This document shows positions 1-9,600 of a stretch of 42,053 nucleotides of DNA, one piece after another. The notes beneath the pieces were generated by a model, which was given only the letters and a program-made list of their open reading frames with translations, did not search any database and was not told where the DNA came from. Each line of letters opens with the position of its first letter. The first letter of the stretch is position 1. Origin of the DNA: an uncultured Fidelibacterota bacterium (lineage in GTDB: Bacteria > Fidelibacterota > Marinisomatia > Marinisomatales > TCS55); contig CAJVYU010000015.1 in NCBI GenBank assembly GCA_913009735.1, positions 1-42,053 of the forward strand, written 5' to 3'. The position numbers and the translations under genes are program-made.

Positions 1-120
1 AAAATACAACTCCGCTTCTAATCCTGTTTCCTGCAATTTTTTAAATCTTGATATAACGATAGGTTTTATCTCAGCAAATATGCCTTTTATTCTATAATTT
101 TCTTTCAAATACAATTTTAT

Positions 121-127
121 TATATTA
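121..127. repeat. Left 7-bp target-site duplication of the IS
   Basis: TATATTA directly precedes the left IS end and recurs at 1144-1150 directly after the right end. The length fits the usual target duplication of the IS982 family and defines the insertion exactly. Confidence 0.85.
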
Positions 128-1143
128 ACCCGTTGTGCAAATTAATTAGATAAAGAAAAGAGACTGTGCATCAGCGCCCAATTATTAAATTTGTGGCGGT
201 AACTACAACAATAATAAGGAGTTATACTAATGCACAATCTCAAAGAGAAATTCGACAGAGTATTCCCAATAATCCAAACACTATTAGAAGAAGCAGTAAA
301 TGACACAGGAAACGTCCCAAAACCAGGTCCAAAGCCCAAATTCAGTGATTTGGAGATCATTACGTTAAGCCTGATTTCAGACAGTTTACTCATAGACAGT
401 GAGCATTATTTGTTTAAAAAACTGCACGGTGAATCTGTCTTCCCTAATCTAATTGAGCGCTCTGTTTACAATAAGCGTAAACGATCACTTTTTCCCTTGA
501 TAAATAAAGTTCGAAAGGCTTTGGTCGAAAAATTGGTTTCATACGAAGACACATTTGTGCTGGATTCTATGCCGGTTGAGATCTGCAAGTTTGCTCGTGC
601 GAAACGAATTAAAATCTGCAAAGAATACGAACAAACGTCTCCTGCTTTTGGTTATTGTGCGGCTCAGCAACAGACCTATTATGGTTACAAACTGCATGGT
701 GTATGTACCATAGACGGTGTTATAACTGATTTTGATTTGTCGAAGGCAAACATGTCAGATATCCACTATCTCAATGACATTAGGGACCAGTATCACAACT
801 GCACCTTATTAGGTGATAAGGGATACCTTAGCAATGAATTACAAACTGAATTATTTGAGGAAAACAGACTGCTCTTGATAACGCCCATGAGATCAAACCA
901 GAAACAATTTAAGAAGCTGCCGGCAGTTTATAGGAAAGTACGAAAACGCATTGAAACAATCTTTTCACAGCTGTGTGATCAGTTCATGATTCGCAGAAAC
1001 TATGCCAAAACTTTTATTGGTTTGGCAACCAGAGTTCTATCCAAAATAACTGCATTTACTCTCTTACAGTACATTAATAAATTCATATCAAATCGCCCAT
1101 TAAACCATGTTAAACATGCGCTTATTTAATTTGCACAACGGGT
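128..1143 (+). mobile_element. Complete IS982-family insertion sequence (1016 bp)
   Basis: The element is bounded by perfect 18-bp terminal inverted repeats: ACCCGTTGTGCAAATTAA at 128-145 and its reverse complement at 1126-1143. Both ends are flanked by the 7-bp direct repeat TATATTA. It holds one transposase gene that fills nearly the whole element. Total length, ends starting with ACCC, a single-frame DDE transposase and a 7-bp duplication all agree with IS982. Intact ends, duplication and reading frame suggest a recent, possibly still active copy. Confidence 0.92.
230..1129 (+). CDS. IS982-family DDE transposase
   Basis: This 299-residue transposase should cut and paste the surrounding element. 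The start ATG follows a clear AAGGAG ribosome site (about 217-222). The catalytic triad is visible as D112 (VLDSMPVE), D196 (LLGDKGY) and E242 (RIETIFSQL), the last in the family-typical arginine/lysine-rich setting. There is a basic, helical C-terminal region (QFMIRRNYAKTFIGLATRVL). The length is normal for IS982 transposases and the frame is uninterrupted. The stop codon lies inside the right terminal repeat, which is common in compact IS elements. Confidence 0.93.
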   Translation: MHNLKEKFDRVFPIIQTLLEEAVNDTGNVPKPGPKPKFSDLEIITLSLISDSLLIDSEHYLFKKLHGESVFPNLIERSVYNKRKRSLFPLINKVRKALVEKLVSYEDTFVLDSMPVEICKFARAKRIKICKEYEQTSPAFGYCAAQQQTYYGYKLHGVCTIDGVITDFDLSKANMSDIHYLNDIRDQYHNCTLLGDKGYLSNELQTELFEENRLLLITPMRSNQKQFKKLPAVYRKVRKRIETIFSQLCDQFMIRRNYAKTFIGLATRVLSKITAFTLLQYINKFISNRPLNHVKHALI

Positions 1144-1150
1144 TATATTA
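1144..1150. repeat. Right 7-bp target-site duplication of the IS
   Basis: Second copy of TATATTA, immediately after the right inverted repeat; pairs with 121-127. Confidence 0.85.
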
Positions 1151-1415
1151 TTATGGTTTTTTAATTCATCAGCAATTATTCATACTAATTCAGGGGATAC
1201 TCCAAGAAGAATCAGAGCGAATGATTATTCCTTCAAGGAATTATTATTTTAATGAAGATATATTTACCATTCTATGATACAACTGTCGTCGGAGATTTGT
1301 GTTAAGAAATAAGACAAAATCATATTAATATACTGTAATCTGAATTTATCATTTTATTTTTCTAACAATAAGTTTTAAGTTATAATTAACATAAACATCA
1401 ATTTTAATCCAATTA

Positions 1416-1444
1416 TTGACAAATAGATAATATCAATTTAAATT
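1416..1444 (+). promoter_or_regulatory. Candidate promoter of the susC-susD operon
   Basis: TTGACA at 1416-1421 is followed after 17 bases by TAAATT at 1439-1444, a reasonable sigma70-like -35/-10 pair about 100 bases before the SusC start. A second TTGACA lies near 1488. The stretch 1225-1542 otherwise holds only AT-rich non-coding sequence, ending in a strong AGGAGG ribosome site (about 1531-1536). If the organism uses the Bacteroidota-type TTTG/TAnnTTTG promoter, this assignment would be wrong. Confidence 0.3.
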
Positions 1445-1542
1445 GGCGCAATGCAATTTAGTATCTCACTTAAGAGTTGCTAGATTTGACACTTAATTAA
1501 AAAAATTGCAAAGTAGTTCAAAAAAAACCGAGGAGGTATCTC

Positions 1543-4500
1543 GTGAAAAGAAGAACACTATTTATTACTATTACGGTTAGTTTGTTTCTTGTTGGGCAGA
1601 TTTTTGCTCAAGGAAGCACAGTAAGTGGAACAGTCACTTCAGCCGACAACAATAATCCACTGATCGGTGTGAATATTGTTGTGAAGAATACGAATATGGG
1701 AACGACAACTGATGCAGAAGGTAACTATGTATTAGAAGGCATAGCCGGCGACGCAGTGTTGGTGTTCTCTTATATCGGTTTTGCTGAAGAAGAAGTTTCA
1801 GTTAATGGGCGATCAGAAATTAATGTTGCCCTATCATCCGAAGCGATTGCAGGTGAAGATGTCGTTGTAATTGGTTACGGTACGCAATCACGAAAAGATG
1901 TAACGGGTGCTATTTCCTCATTGAAAGAAGGAAGTTTCACAAAAGGTGCAAATGCCGATCTTCAATCTTTACTTCAAGCCCGGGTGCCGGGTTTGGTTGT
2001 CACCTCGAATAATGGTGACGTTGGAGGCGAACCGCGGATTCGTATTCGTGGGGGCACATCTATTAATGCCAGCAATAATCCGATAATTGTAATTGATGGT
2101 ATACCGATAAATAACTCATCAGCGCTTCCCAGAGGTTTTGCCACTGGTGGCGGTGGAGATGTAAATGGAACCACGGATAATCCACTGGGTATGCTGAACC
2201 CCAACGATATAGCTTCCATTGACGTTTTAAAAGATGCTGCGTCTTCTGCTATTTATGGGGCCCGGGGTGGAAACGGAGTAATCCTGATTACCACCAAAGA
2301 AGGACGCCCCGGCGATGTTTCTTTGACTTACAGTGGTTCTACCAGCTCTTCTACCATTATCCAAAAACTGGATCTGATGGATGCCTCTGAATATTTGAGT
2401 TATGCAGCCAGCATTGACGCACACCCCGATAGTGGTGGCTACAATACTGACTGGCAGGATGAAGTCCTAAGAACAGGAATTTCCAAAAGTCATAATATTT
2501 CATTTGGTGCCGGTACTCAACAAACACAATACCGGGCCTCAATCGGCTACGTAGACCAACAGGGTATTGTTTTAAATTCTGAATATCAACGTATATCCGC
2601 CCGCTTGAATGTGCGGCACTCTATGCTTGATAGAAAACTTAAAATGAGTTTGAAGATCAGTCCCAGCTTCGTAACGCGTCATAATACACCTTATTTTCAA
2701 CGGGCCGGTTATTTCGGTGGTGTATTCACCAATGTCTTAAAAATGAATCCGACATATCCGGTGAGAAATCCCGATGGATCATATTTTGAATATCCAGCCA
2801 CGACTATCCGGAATCCCGTTGCCTTGTTGAATGAAACCACTGACGAAAGCGAAAACTTGCGTGTGATGACTACTGGTTCTGTAGAATATGAGTTGATTCC
2901 AGGGTTAAGGACTAGGACAACTGTGGGTCTGGATCTCGAATCATACACTCGTAATGGTTATGAACCTAATAGTCTACCCTATGCTGCTGCTGTGGGTGGA
3001 CAAGCTACTGCAGAAAACAATCAAAGACATAATGTCAATTTTAACTCAACGTTGAATTACAATACAAAAATGGGTAATTCAAGTATAGATGCTTTGGCTG
3101 GATATGAATTCCAGGAGTATACAAACAGCGGGTTTGGAGCAACGAGTAAAAACTTTGTATCCGATGCCTGGCTGAACAATAATCTGGGCGGTGGTACAGA
3201 TTTTACAACCGCACCTTACTCTTTTAAGGATCAGAATCGTTTAGTTTCTTTCTTCGGTCGTGTCGCTGCTAATGTAGGCGATAAAATTAATGTCATGGCC
3301 ACCCTCCGCAGAGAAGGGTCATCCCGATTTGGTGCTGATAACAAATGGGGTATGTTTCCTTCGGCATCTGTAGGATACCGTTTTACTGATGATCTTAAAG
3401 TCAGGGCAAGTTATGGTGTTACCGGAAACGAAGGAATCGGGAATTATCGCTCGTTGGTTACCCTTGGTTCCGGAGCGAATGCCGTTATCGGTGGTACGTT
3501 AATGTCAGGTATTTCTGCGAATCAGTTAGCCAATCCTGACCTGAAATGGGAAAAAAGCAGTGATATGAATCTGGGTGTGGATTTTGCCTTGTTAGGTTCT
3601 AAACTTACTGGTACCGTCGATTTGTATACCAAGACAACTGAAGATATGTTAGTTGAGGTTAATGTGCCCCAGCCGGCAGTGGTTACCACCAAATTAGATA
3701 ATGTAGGTAGCGTGGAAAACAAGGGGATTGAAATTGCTCTAAATTCAGTGATTATATCCACGAAAGAGTTATCCTGGTCAACCAGCTTCAATTTTACCAG
3801 TAGTAAGAATGAAGTGAAAAGTCTGGGTCCTAAAGTGGATTATATTATCACAGGTCCTATTGGCGGAGCCGGGCTAAGCAATGTATTTACATCAATTATT
3901 CTGCCTGGTGAAGAGTTTGCTTCATTCTTTGGATTAAAATTCTTGGATTATGATGATGACGGGCAAGAAATATTATCCAACAATCCCGATCCCGACTTGA
4001 ACCCCTATGTCAACTGGGCGGTTGACGAATTAGGGGACAGTAGCTTAGTCTTCGATGGCCCCTTAGCTGATGGCAGGCAGATTCTTGGCTCTCCTTTTCC
4101 AAAATTCACTTTTGGATTCACGAACACGGTCAATTTCGGGAACATAGACTTCAGTTTCTATATTTGGTCTGTCCAGGGAAATAAGATTCTGAACAACACC
4201 CGGTTAGAATACCAGAGACCATCTAATCCCCTCAATAACATTAATCTTTTTTCTGAAACGGCAGATGATGTGAAAGATGGTCTTGCCCCAACAGCGGCAG
4301 TAGCTTACTCGGATCGTTTTGTTGAAGATGGATCGTTTATCCGGTTGCAAAACATAACACTCGGATACACGTTTAATACCGATCAGTTTAAAAACTTACG
4401 CTTGTACGTGAGCGCTGATAACTTAATTACCCTGACTAAATATAAAGGTTTTGATCCGGAAGTCAGTACCATTACCGGGCTGTCTGAGGGAGTTGACTAC

Positions 4501-4554
4501 ACCAACTATCCCAAAGCCAAGACTATTTCAGTCGGTATAAACATTGGTTTATGA
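1543..4554 (+). CDS. SusC/RagA-type TonB-dependent outer-membrane receptor
   Basis: Outer-membrane beta-barrel of 1003 residues that should import oligomers with its SusD partner, powered by TonB. The start is a GTG with AGGAGG upstream. A signal peptide covers residues 1-22 (LFLVGQIFAQG). A carboxypeptidase-regulatory-like domain follows (about 25-110, with GTTTDAEGNYVL). The plug then starts near VVVIGYGTQSRKDVTGAISS and carries the SusC signature VIDGIPINN and the SSAIYGARGGNGVILITTKEG block. The rest is barrel, ending in the aromatic-rich strand TISVGINIGL. The stop codon overlaps the first ATG of the downstream frame and SusD follows at once, the classic susCD arrangement. No substrate can be read from the sequence, and no anti-sigma or FecR regulator lies nearby. 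Confidence 0.93.
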   Translation: MKRRTLFITITVSLFLVGQIFAQGSTVSGTVTSADNNNPLIGVNIVVKNTNMGTTTDAEGNYVLEGIAGDAVLVFSYIGFAEEEVSVNGRSEINVALSSEAIAGEDVVVIGYGTQSRKDVTGAISSLKEGSFTKGANADLQSLLQARVPGLVVTSNNGDVGGEPRIRIRGGTSINASNNPIIVIDGIPINNSSALPRGFATGGGGDVNGTTDNPLGMLNPNDIASIDVLKDAASSAIYGARGGNGVILITTKEGRPGDVSLTYSGSTSSSTIIQKLDLMDASEYLSYAASIDAHPDSGGYNTDWQDEVLRTGISKSHNISFGAGTQQTQYRASIGYVDQQGIVLNSEYQRISARLNVRHSMLDRKLKMSLKISPSFVTRHNTPYFQRAGYFGGVFTNVLKMNPTYPVRNPDGSYFEYPATTIRNPVALLNETTDESENLRVMTTGSVEYELIPGLRTRTTVGLDLESYTRNGYEPNSLPYAAAVGGQATAENNQRHNVNFNSTLNYNTKMGNSSIDALAGYEFQEYTNSGFGATSKNFVSDAWLNNNLGGGTDFTTAPYSFKDQNRLVSFFGRVAANVGDKINVMATLRREGSSRFGADNKWGMFPSASVGYRFTDDLKVRASYGVTGNEGIGNYRSLVTLGSGANAVIGGTLMSGISANQLANPDLKWEKSSDMNLGVDFALLGSKLTGTVDLYTKTTEDMLVEVNVPQPAVVTTKLDNVGSVENKGIEIALNSVIISTKELSWSTSFNFTSSKNEVKSLGPKVDYIITGPIGGAGLSNVFTSIILPGEEFASFFGLKFLDYDDDGQEILSNNPDPDLNPYVNWAVDELGDSSLVFDGPLADGRQILGSPFPKFTFGFTNTVNFGNIDFSFYIWSVQGNKILNNTRLEYQRPSNPLNNINLFSETADDVKDGLAPTAAVAYSDRFVEDGSFIRLQNITLGYTFNTDQFKNLRLYVSADNLITLTKYKGFDPEVSTITGLSEGVDYTNYPKAKTISVGINIGL

Positions 4555-4568
4555 AAGGAGTCATAATA

Positions 4569-6071
4569 ATGTTGAAAAATAATAAAATACTTCGATTTTC
4601 AGTCCCGTCCTTCTTCGTCTTACTGATGTTTTGGAGCTGCACGGATCTGGAGGAAACACCCTACAGTTTATTAAACCCAAGCAACTTCTATCAGACTGAG
4701 GCAGAATTAACGGCTGCTGTAGTCCCTGTTTATAACAGTCTCTCTCCGGCTCAGTGGGGAGACGTTATGCATTTGCAAGAAGTTTCATCTGACGCCATTG
4801 TTGTCCCCACACGGGGTGGAGACTGGGATGATGGCGGAGTCTGGCGGGCTCTTCAATTGCATACATGGGATGCCACTCTCGGTTTCGTTGCCGGTGGCTG
4901 GTCAAATGCCTTTGGTGGTATAGCAAGAGCTAATTCCACACTGGATGCTCTCGGAAGGGCTGAACAGACCGATCTGGTTCTGACCTATACGGCAGAAACA
5001 AAAGTACTCAGGGCCTTATTTTACTGGTGGCTGATTGACCTATACGGCAATGTACCTCTGGTTACTGTAGCGGAAGTAGATACGAAAAATCCACCTTCTC
5101 AAACTCCCAGAGCAGAAGTGTTTGATTGGATAGTAAGCGAAATTATTGCGTCTGTGGATAATCTTGAGGCATCACACGGTGCTGCAGGATATGGCCGAAT
5201 AACCAAAGGTGCTGCCAATACATTGCTGGCTACCTTATACCTGAATGCCGAGGTCTATACGGGCACACCAATGTGGAGCGATTGTATAGCAGCCTGTGAC
5301 GCTGTCATTAATTCCGGCGAGTATAGTTTAATGTCTACTGTTACAGATGTTTTTGCACTGGAAAATGAAGGTACGGCAAACACGGAAATGATTCTCGTTG
5401 ATGCTACATTGCCTCTGGATGGAGTCACATTCAATCGCCACATGGCAACACTGCATTACAATCAACTTCCCGCAAGTCCCTGGAATGGATTTTCCGTTCT
5501 AACCGACTTCTATAACAGTTTTGAAGCTGGTGATGACCGATTGGATCAAATATTGGTAGGGCAGCAATATGTATTGTTTGGAGCCGCTATCGGTGATTCG
5601 GCATTTGATCGTAATGGTAACCCGTTGAATTTCAAGGTGGACTTTCCTCTTATCGATGCTTCCGAAATGGATGGCCCCCGCATGTTAAAGTGGCCCATTG
5701 ATCCAAATATGAGCGGTTGGTTTTCCGGTACAGATTACCCCATTTTCCGTTACTCCCATGTGTTGCTCATGAAAGCAGAAGCATTAGTTCGATCAGGTAG
5801 TAGCGGCGATACTGAGGTTAACCAGGTACGTGCTCGCGCCGGTCTTGATGCTCTATCAGGAGCTACAGCCGACGATATTTATAAGGAGCGTGGTCATGAA
5901 TTACTTTGGGAAGGATTCCGTCGCCAGGATCAAATCAGGCAGGGAACGTTTCTCGGTACTTGGTCGCTTAAAGTAGATGCCGACGCCGCTGATGGTCATA
6001 CAAAAATCTATCCTATTCCACAAACCCAGATGGATGCAAATCCAAATCTGGTACAGAATCCAGGTTATTAA
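4569..6071 (+). CDS. SusD/RagB-family surface lipoprotein
   Basis: Surface lipoprotein expected to cap the SusC barrel and bind glycan. I start it at ATG 4569 because an AAAGGAG ribosome site sits just before it. An in-frame ATG at 4551 overlaps the SusC stop and would place that ribosome site inside the gene. The signal ends in FWSC with lipidated C24. Family signs are the NPSNFYQTEAELTAAVVPVYNSL N-terminus, the TPR-like helices (ETKVLRALFYWWLIDLYGNVPLV) and the closing RGHELLWEGFRRQDQIRQGTF and YPIPQTQMDANPNLVQNPGY blocks. It is strongly similar to the second SusD at 34653-36143, including long near-identical DNA stretches around 5200-5270, so the two come from a fairly recent duplication. 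Confidence 0.92.
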   Translation: MLKNNKILRFSVPSFFVLLMFWSCTDLEETPYSLLNPSNFYQTEAELTAAVVPVYNSLSPAQWGDVMHLQEVSSDAIVVPTRGGDWDDGGVWRALQLHTWDATLGFVAGGWSNAFGGIARANSTLDALGRAEQTDLVLTYTAETKVLRALFYWWLIDLYGNVPLVTVAEVDTKNPPSQTPRAEVFDWIVSEIIASVDNLEASHGAAGYGRITKGAANTLLATLYLNAEVYTGTPMWSDCIAACDAVINSGEYSLMSTVTDVFALENEGTANTEMILVDATLPLDGVTFNRHMATLHYNQLPASPWNGFSVLTDFYNSFEAGDDRLDQILVGQQYVLFGAAIGDSAFDRNGNPLNFKVDFPLIDASEMDGPRMLKWPIDPNMSGWFSGTDYPIFRYSHVLLMKAEALVRSGSSGDTEVNQVRARAGLDALSGATADDIYKERGHELLWEGFRRQDQIRQGTFLGTWSLKVDADAADGHTKIYPIPQTQMDANPNLVQNPGY

Positions 6072-6150
6072 TTATATGGCCTGAATTTGGAATACTAATT
6101 TCTTGGTTAGTATGTGACCAACACCCCCCGTTATGGGTGAGGTTTAAGAA

Positions 6151-6192
6151 AAAAAAGAGCGGCTCCGTAAATTCGGAGTCGCTCTTTTTTTT
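6151..6192. terminator. Rho-independent terminator after susD (works both ways)
   Basis: An 11-bp GC-rich stem, GAGCGGCTCCG (6157-6167) with CGGAGTCGCTC (6174-6184), contains one G-T wobble. It closes a six-base loop and is followed by eight T. A run of A precedes the left arm, so the hairpin could also terminate minus-strand transcription. It ends the susCD transcript about 80 bases after the stop. Confidence 0.85.
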
Positions 6193-6194
6193 AG

Positions 6195-6238
6195 ATGTCA
6201 TTCTGATTCTCCGCCTAACGCCGGATTCAGTATGACAT
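6195..6238. repeat. Palindromic REP-like element
   Basis: ATGTCAT (6195-6201) pairs with ATGACAT (6232-6238); after one mismatch CTGA pairs with TCAG, leaving a C/G-rich centre. The GTCATTCTGA...TCAGTATGAC shape resembles dispersed palindromes found between genes in many bacteria. It lies directly behind the susD terminator. Only one copy is visible in this window. Confidence 0.5.
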
Positions 6239-6268
6239 GTACTTTATTATTTAGGTCCGCATTCAACT

Positions 6269-6335
6269 ACCTTGAGAAGGTGGGAAAAAAGTACATGTGG
6301 ATCTCACAAATATTTACATACCACCTTCTCAAGGT
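6269..6335. repeat. Inverted repeat with internally palindromic arms
   Basis: ACCTTGAGAAGGTGG at 6269-6283 is repeated in inverse orientation at 6321-6335, a perfect 15-bp match with a 37-base spacer. Each arm is also a small hairpin on its own (ACCTT-GAG-AAGGT). This may be a small transposon derivative or a protein-binding site; nothing here decides it. Confidence 0.55.
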
Positions 6336-6381
6336 GATTAATTAGCATTATTTTTAGTGATACCAAATGGGATGATAAAGA

Positions 6382-6483
6382 ATGAATGATGTTAAATATT
6401 CGGCTATTATGGCGGCAATTGTACTGTTAATGCAATTTGGTTTCGCCGATAGCCTATCTATCCATAAATTAATTCAGAAATAG
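6382..6483 (+). other. Possible 33-residue ORF resembling a lone signal peptide
   Basis: ATG at 6382 opens 33 codons with a hydrophobic core (AIMAAIVLLMQFGFADS) that looks like a secretion signal, then stops at TAG. It could be the broken start of a lost gene or chance. The rest of the gap 6072-6657 holds the terminator, the two repeats above and about 170 bases with no recognisable feature before the next gene. Confidence 0.2.
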
Positions 6484-6657
6484 AATCTATATAGCGATAG
6501 ATTTCCTACTGAAAAGATCTTTCTGTAATCAAATAAATCTGTATTATTTTCCTGATAAGACAAAGTTGCTCTTTGCATAAACGTCCTCTAATATTTGAGG
6601 TCGCCTGCATTATTTAGTCGAATCTAATCCTTACTGTGGGTTATATTTTTGGTTGCG

Positions 6658-9600
6658 ATGAATATGTTGAAACTAATCTCCCGTTGGTGCGGAATGACTC
6701 TTTTGCTGCTGGTCTCTTGCAACAAACAACCTTCCACCATTCCAATCGATAAGATGTTCACCTTACTCCCATCTGATTACACCCGGCTGGAATTTGAAAA
6801 CAATCTCATTGATGAAACAAAATTCAATGTTTTTAAGTACCGCAATTATTACAATGGTGGTGGCGTGGCAATAGGCGATGTAAACAATGACGGTCTTCCG
6901 GATGTATATTTAACTTCCAATCAGCAATCGAATAAATTATTTATTAACGAAGGTAATTTTCAGTTTAAGAATATAACAAAACAAGCAAAGGTAGGTGGGA
7001 CTCATAAATGGTCTACCGGCGTAAGCATGGTCGATATTAATGGTGATAGACTATTAGATATTTATGTGTGTAATTCTGGTAATATCAAAGGAGATGACCG
7101 TGCAAATGAGCTTTTTATAAATCAGGGAATCGGAGAGGATGGAATTCCAACATTTAAAGAAGCTGCTTCTGATTATGGAATTGACAATCGAGGCTTTTCC
7201 ATTCATGCGGCTTTCTTCGATTATGATAGAGACGGTGACCTGGATTTATATGTGCTTAATAATGCATTTCGAGCCCTGAGCACTTTTAATCTGGAAAATA
7301 ACCTGCGTAACGAACGAGACAGCTTTGGTGGGGATTATCTTTATCGAAATGATAGTGGAAAATTTGTGGATGTGAGTGAAGAGGCAGGCATATACGGGAG
7401 TGTTATCGGGTTTGGCCTGGGCTTAACGGTAAGCGATATCAACAATGACCGCTGGCCGGATATTTACGTGGCAAATGATTTCTTCGAGCGCGACTACCTT
7501 TATATCAACAATCGTGATGGTACCTTTACGGAAAACCTGGAGAATATGCTTCAGCATACCAGCCTTGCTTCAATGGGTTCAGATATCGCTGATATCAATA
7601 ATGATGGATTCATGGATATATTTACGACTGATATGTTACCGGAGGATGATTATAGACTAAAAACGACATTCAACTTCGAAACGTATGCATTTAATGAAAA
7701 AAAAGTAAACTGGGGATATTACTACCAAGTACCACAGAATGCTCTACAGTTAAACAATGGGTATGTAGGGTCAACGGATCAAATTACATTTAGTGATATT
7801 GGACTATTTGCAGGAGTGGCGCAAACTGATTGGACCTGGGGTGTTGATATTGTAGATCTGGATAATGACGGATTTAAAGATTTGTTTATGTGTAACGGCA
7901 TTTACCGGGATGTAACTAACCAAGATTATATAGACTACCTGGCGAGTGAGGATAATATTCGCAAACTGATTGGTGGAGAACGGATTAATTTTCCTGAGTT
8001 GATACAGCAAATGCCCTCAACTCCTTTGTCAAATTATACTTTTCAGAATGAGAAAAATTTAACATTTACCAACAAAACAAAGGAATGGGGGCTGGATGAC
8101 CTCAGTTTTTCCAACAGTCTTGCTTACGGGGACCTGGATGGAGATGGTGATACTGACCTGATTATCAATAATATAAATCAATCTGCATTTGTATATCGTA
8201 ATGAAGCGGATTCTCTAACAGATAATCACTTTCTGAAAGTAAAATTAATTGGAGAGGGATTAAACACGTATGGTATCGGCGCCAGAATTAATCTTTATTG
8301 TGCCAACAAGCAATTATTTGTTTTAGAACAAATGCCCATGAGAACATTCCAATCATCACAAGATTATACGCTTACTTTCGGGTTGGGAAAAAATACAAAA
8401 GTAGATTCATTGATTGTTCTTTGGCCTGATGGAGCCCAAAGTAAATTTGAAAATATCTTGGTTGACACCATGATTACGATTAGGCAAGAAGAGAGCTATC
8501 CACCACCTCAAAAAAGAATAGAGGATATTGCATTGGTCTTTCGTGAAATAACAAATGAATTTCCATTACGATATACACATAAGGAAAATGAATTCATAGA
8601 CTTTCAACGTAATCCCTTTATTCCGCATAAATTGTCAACCGAGGGCCCTAAAATCGCGAAGGGAGATGTGAATGGAGATGGATTGGAAGATTTTTATATC
8701 GGGGGAGCAAAGGGCTCTCCTGGAAAGCTGTTTGTTCAAAACGAATCGGGAGTTTTTATAAACACAAATGAAAAATTATTTGAGCAAAATAGTATTTCTG
8801 AAGATGTTGGTGTATCTTTCTTCGATGTAGAGGGAGACGGAGATATAGATCTTTATGTTGTTAGCGGGGGGAATGAATATTCCAGGCAAGCACCTGCTTT
8901 TATGGATCGTTTGTATATTAATAATGGACGAGGTGACTTTTCTCTCTCGAAAAATAAATTGCCAAAGTTTTATGCCAGCGGTTCCTGTGTTAAACCGGGA
9001 GATTTTGATGGTGACGGAGATCAGGATTTATTTGTTGGGAGTCGAAGCATCCCCTGGAGATATGGAATGACGCCCACTAGTTATTTACTGCAAAATGATG
9101 GACTGGGGAATTATTCAATTGTCACCGAACAATATGCCCCTGATTTGGCTAACATCGGGTTAGTGACAGATGCAGAATGGGTCGATTATGATAATGACAA
9201 GGATTTAGATTTAATTGTTGTTGGTGAATGGATGCCTGTGACCATCATGCAGAATAATAATTCCCGACTGATTGATGTTACTGATCAGGTCGGTTTGGGC
9301 AAAACCAACGGATGGTGGAACTGTATTTTGGCTGATGATATTAACGGTGATGGTCGCGTTGATCTGGTTGCCGGCAATCTCGGTAAGAATTCGAAAATAC
9401 GAGCATCACTAACAGAACCGGCAACTATTTATATTTCAGACTTTGACGGCAACGGCTTGTCAGAGCAGATAATATGCTATTATAAGCAAGGCAAAAGCTA
9501 CCCCATGCTCCTGAGACCCGAGATAGTAAATCAAATGCCCTATCTAAAGGATAAATTCCCAACACATGATGACTATGCCGGAAAACAGATAACGGATATT

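Larger units (their letters stand above)
1..1224 (-). pseudogene. Decayed minus-strand gene split by the IS element
   Basis: On the minus strand the left flank (1-120) is open for 40 codons with protein-like composition, ending in FKKLQETGLEAELYF at the window edge. If the IS and one target duplication are removed, the same frame continues into the right flank with IIADELKNHN (to about 1179). It then meets an in-frame TGA at 1180-1182, beyond which SFALILLGVSPELV (1183-1224) stays in the same frame until a TAA. This looks like a gene remnant broken both by nonsense mutations and by the insertion. The 3' end lies outside the window. I do not recognise the family, and the AT-rich composition means chance cannot be excluded. 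Confidence 0.3.
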
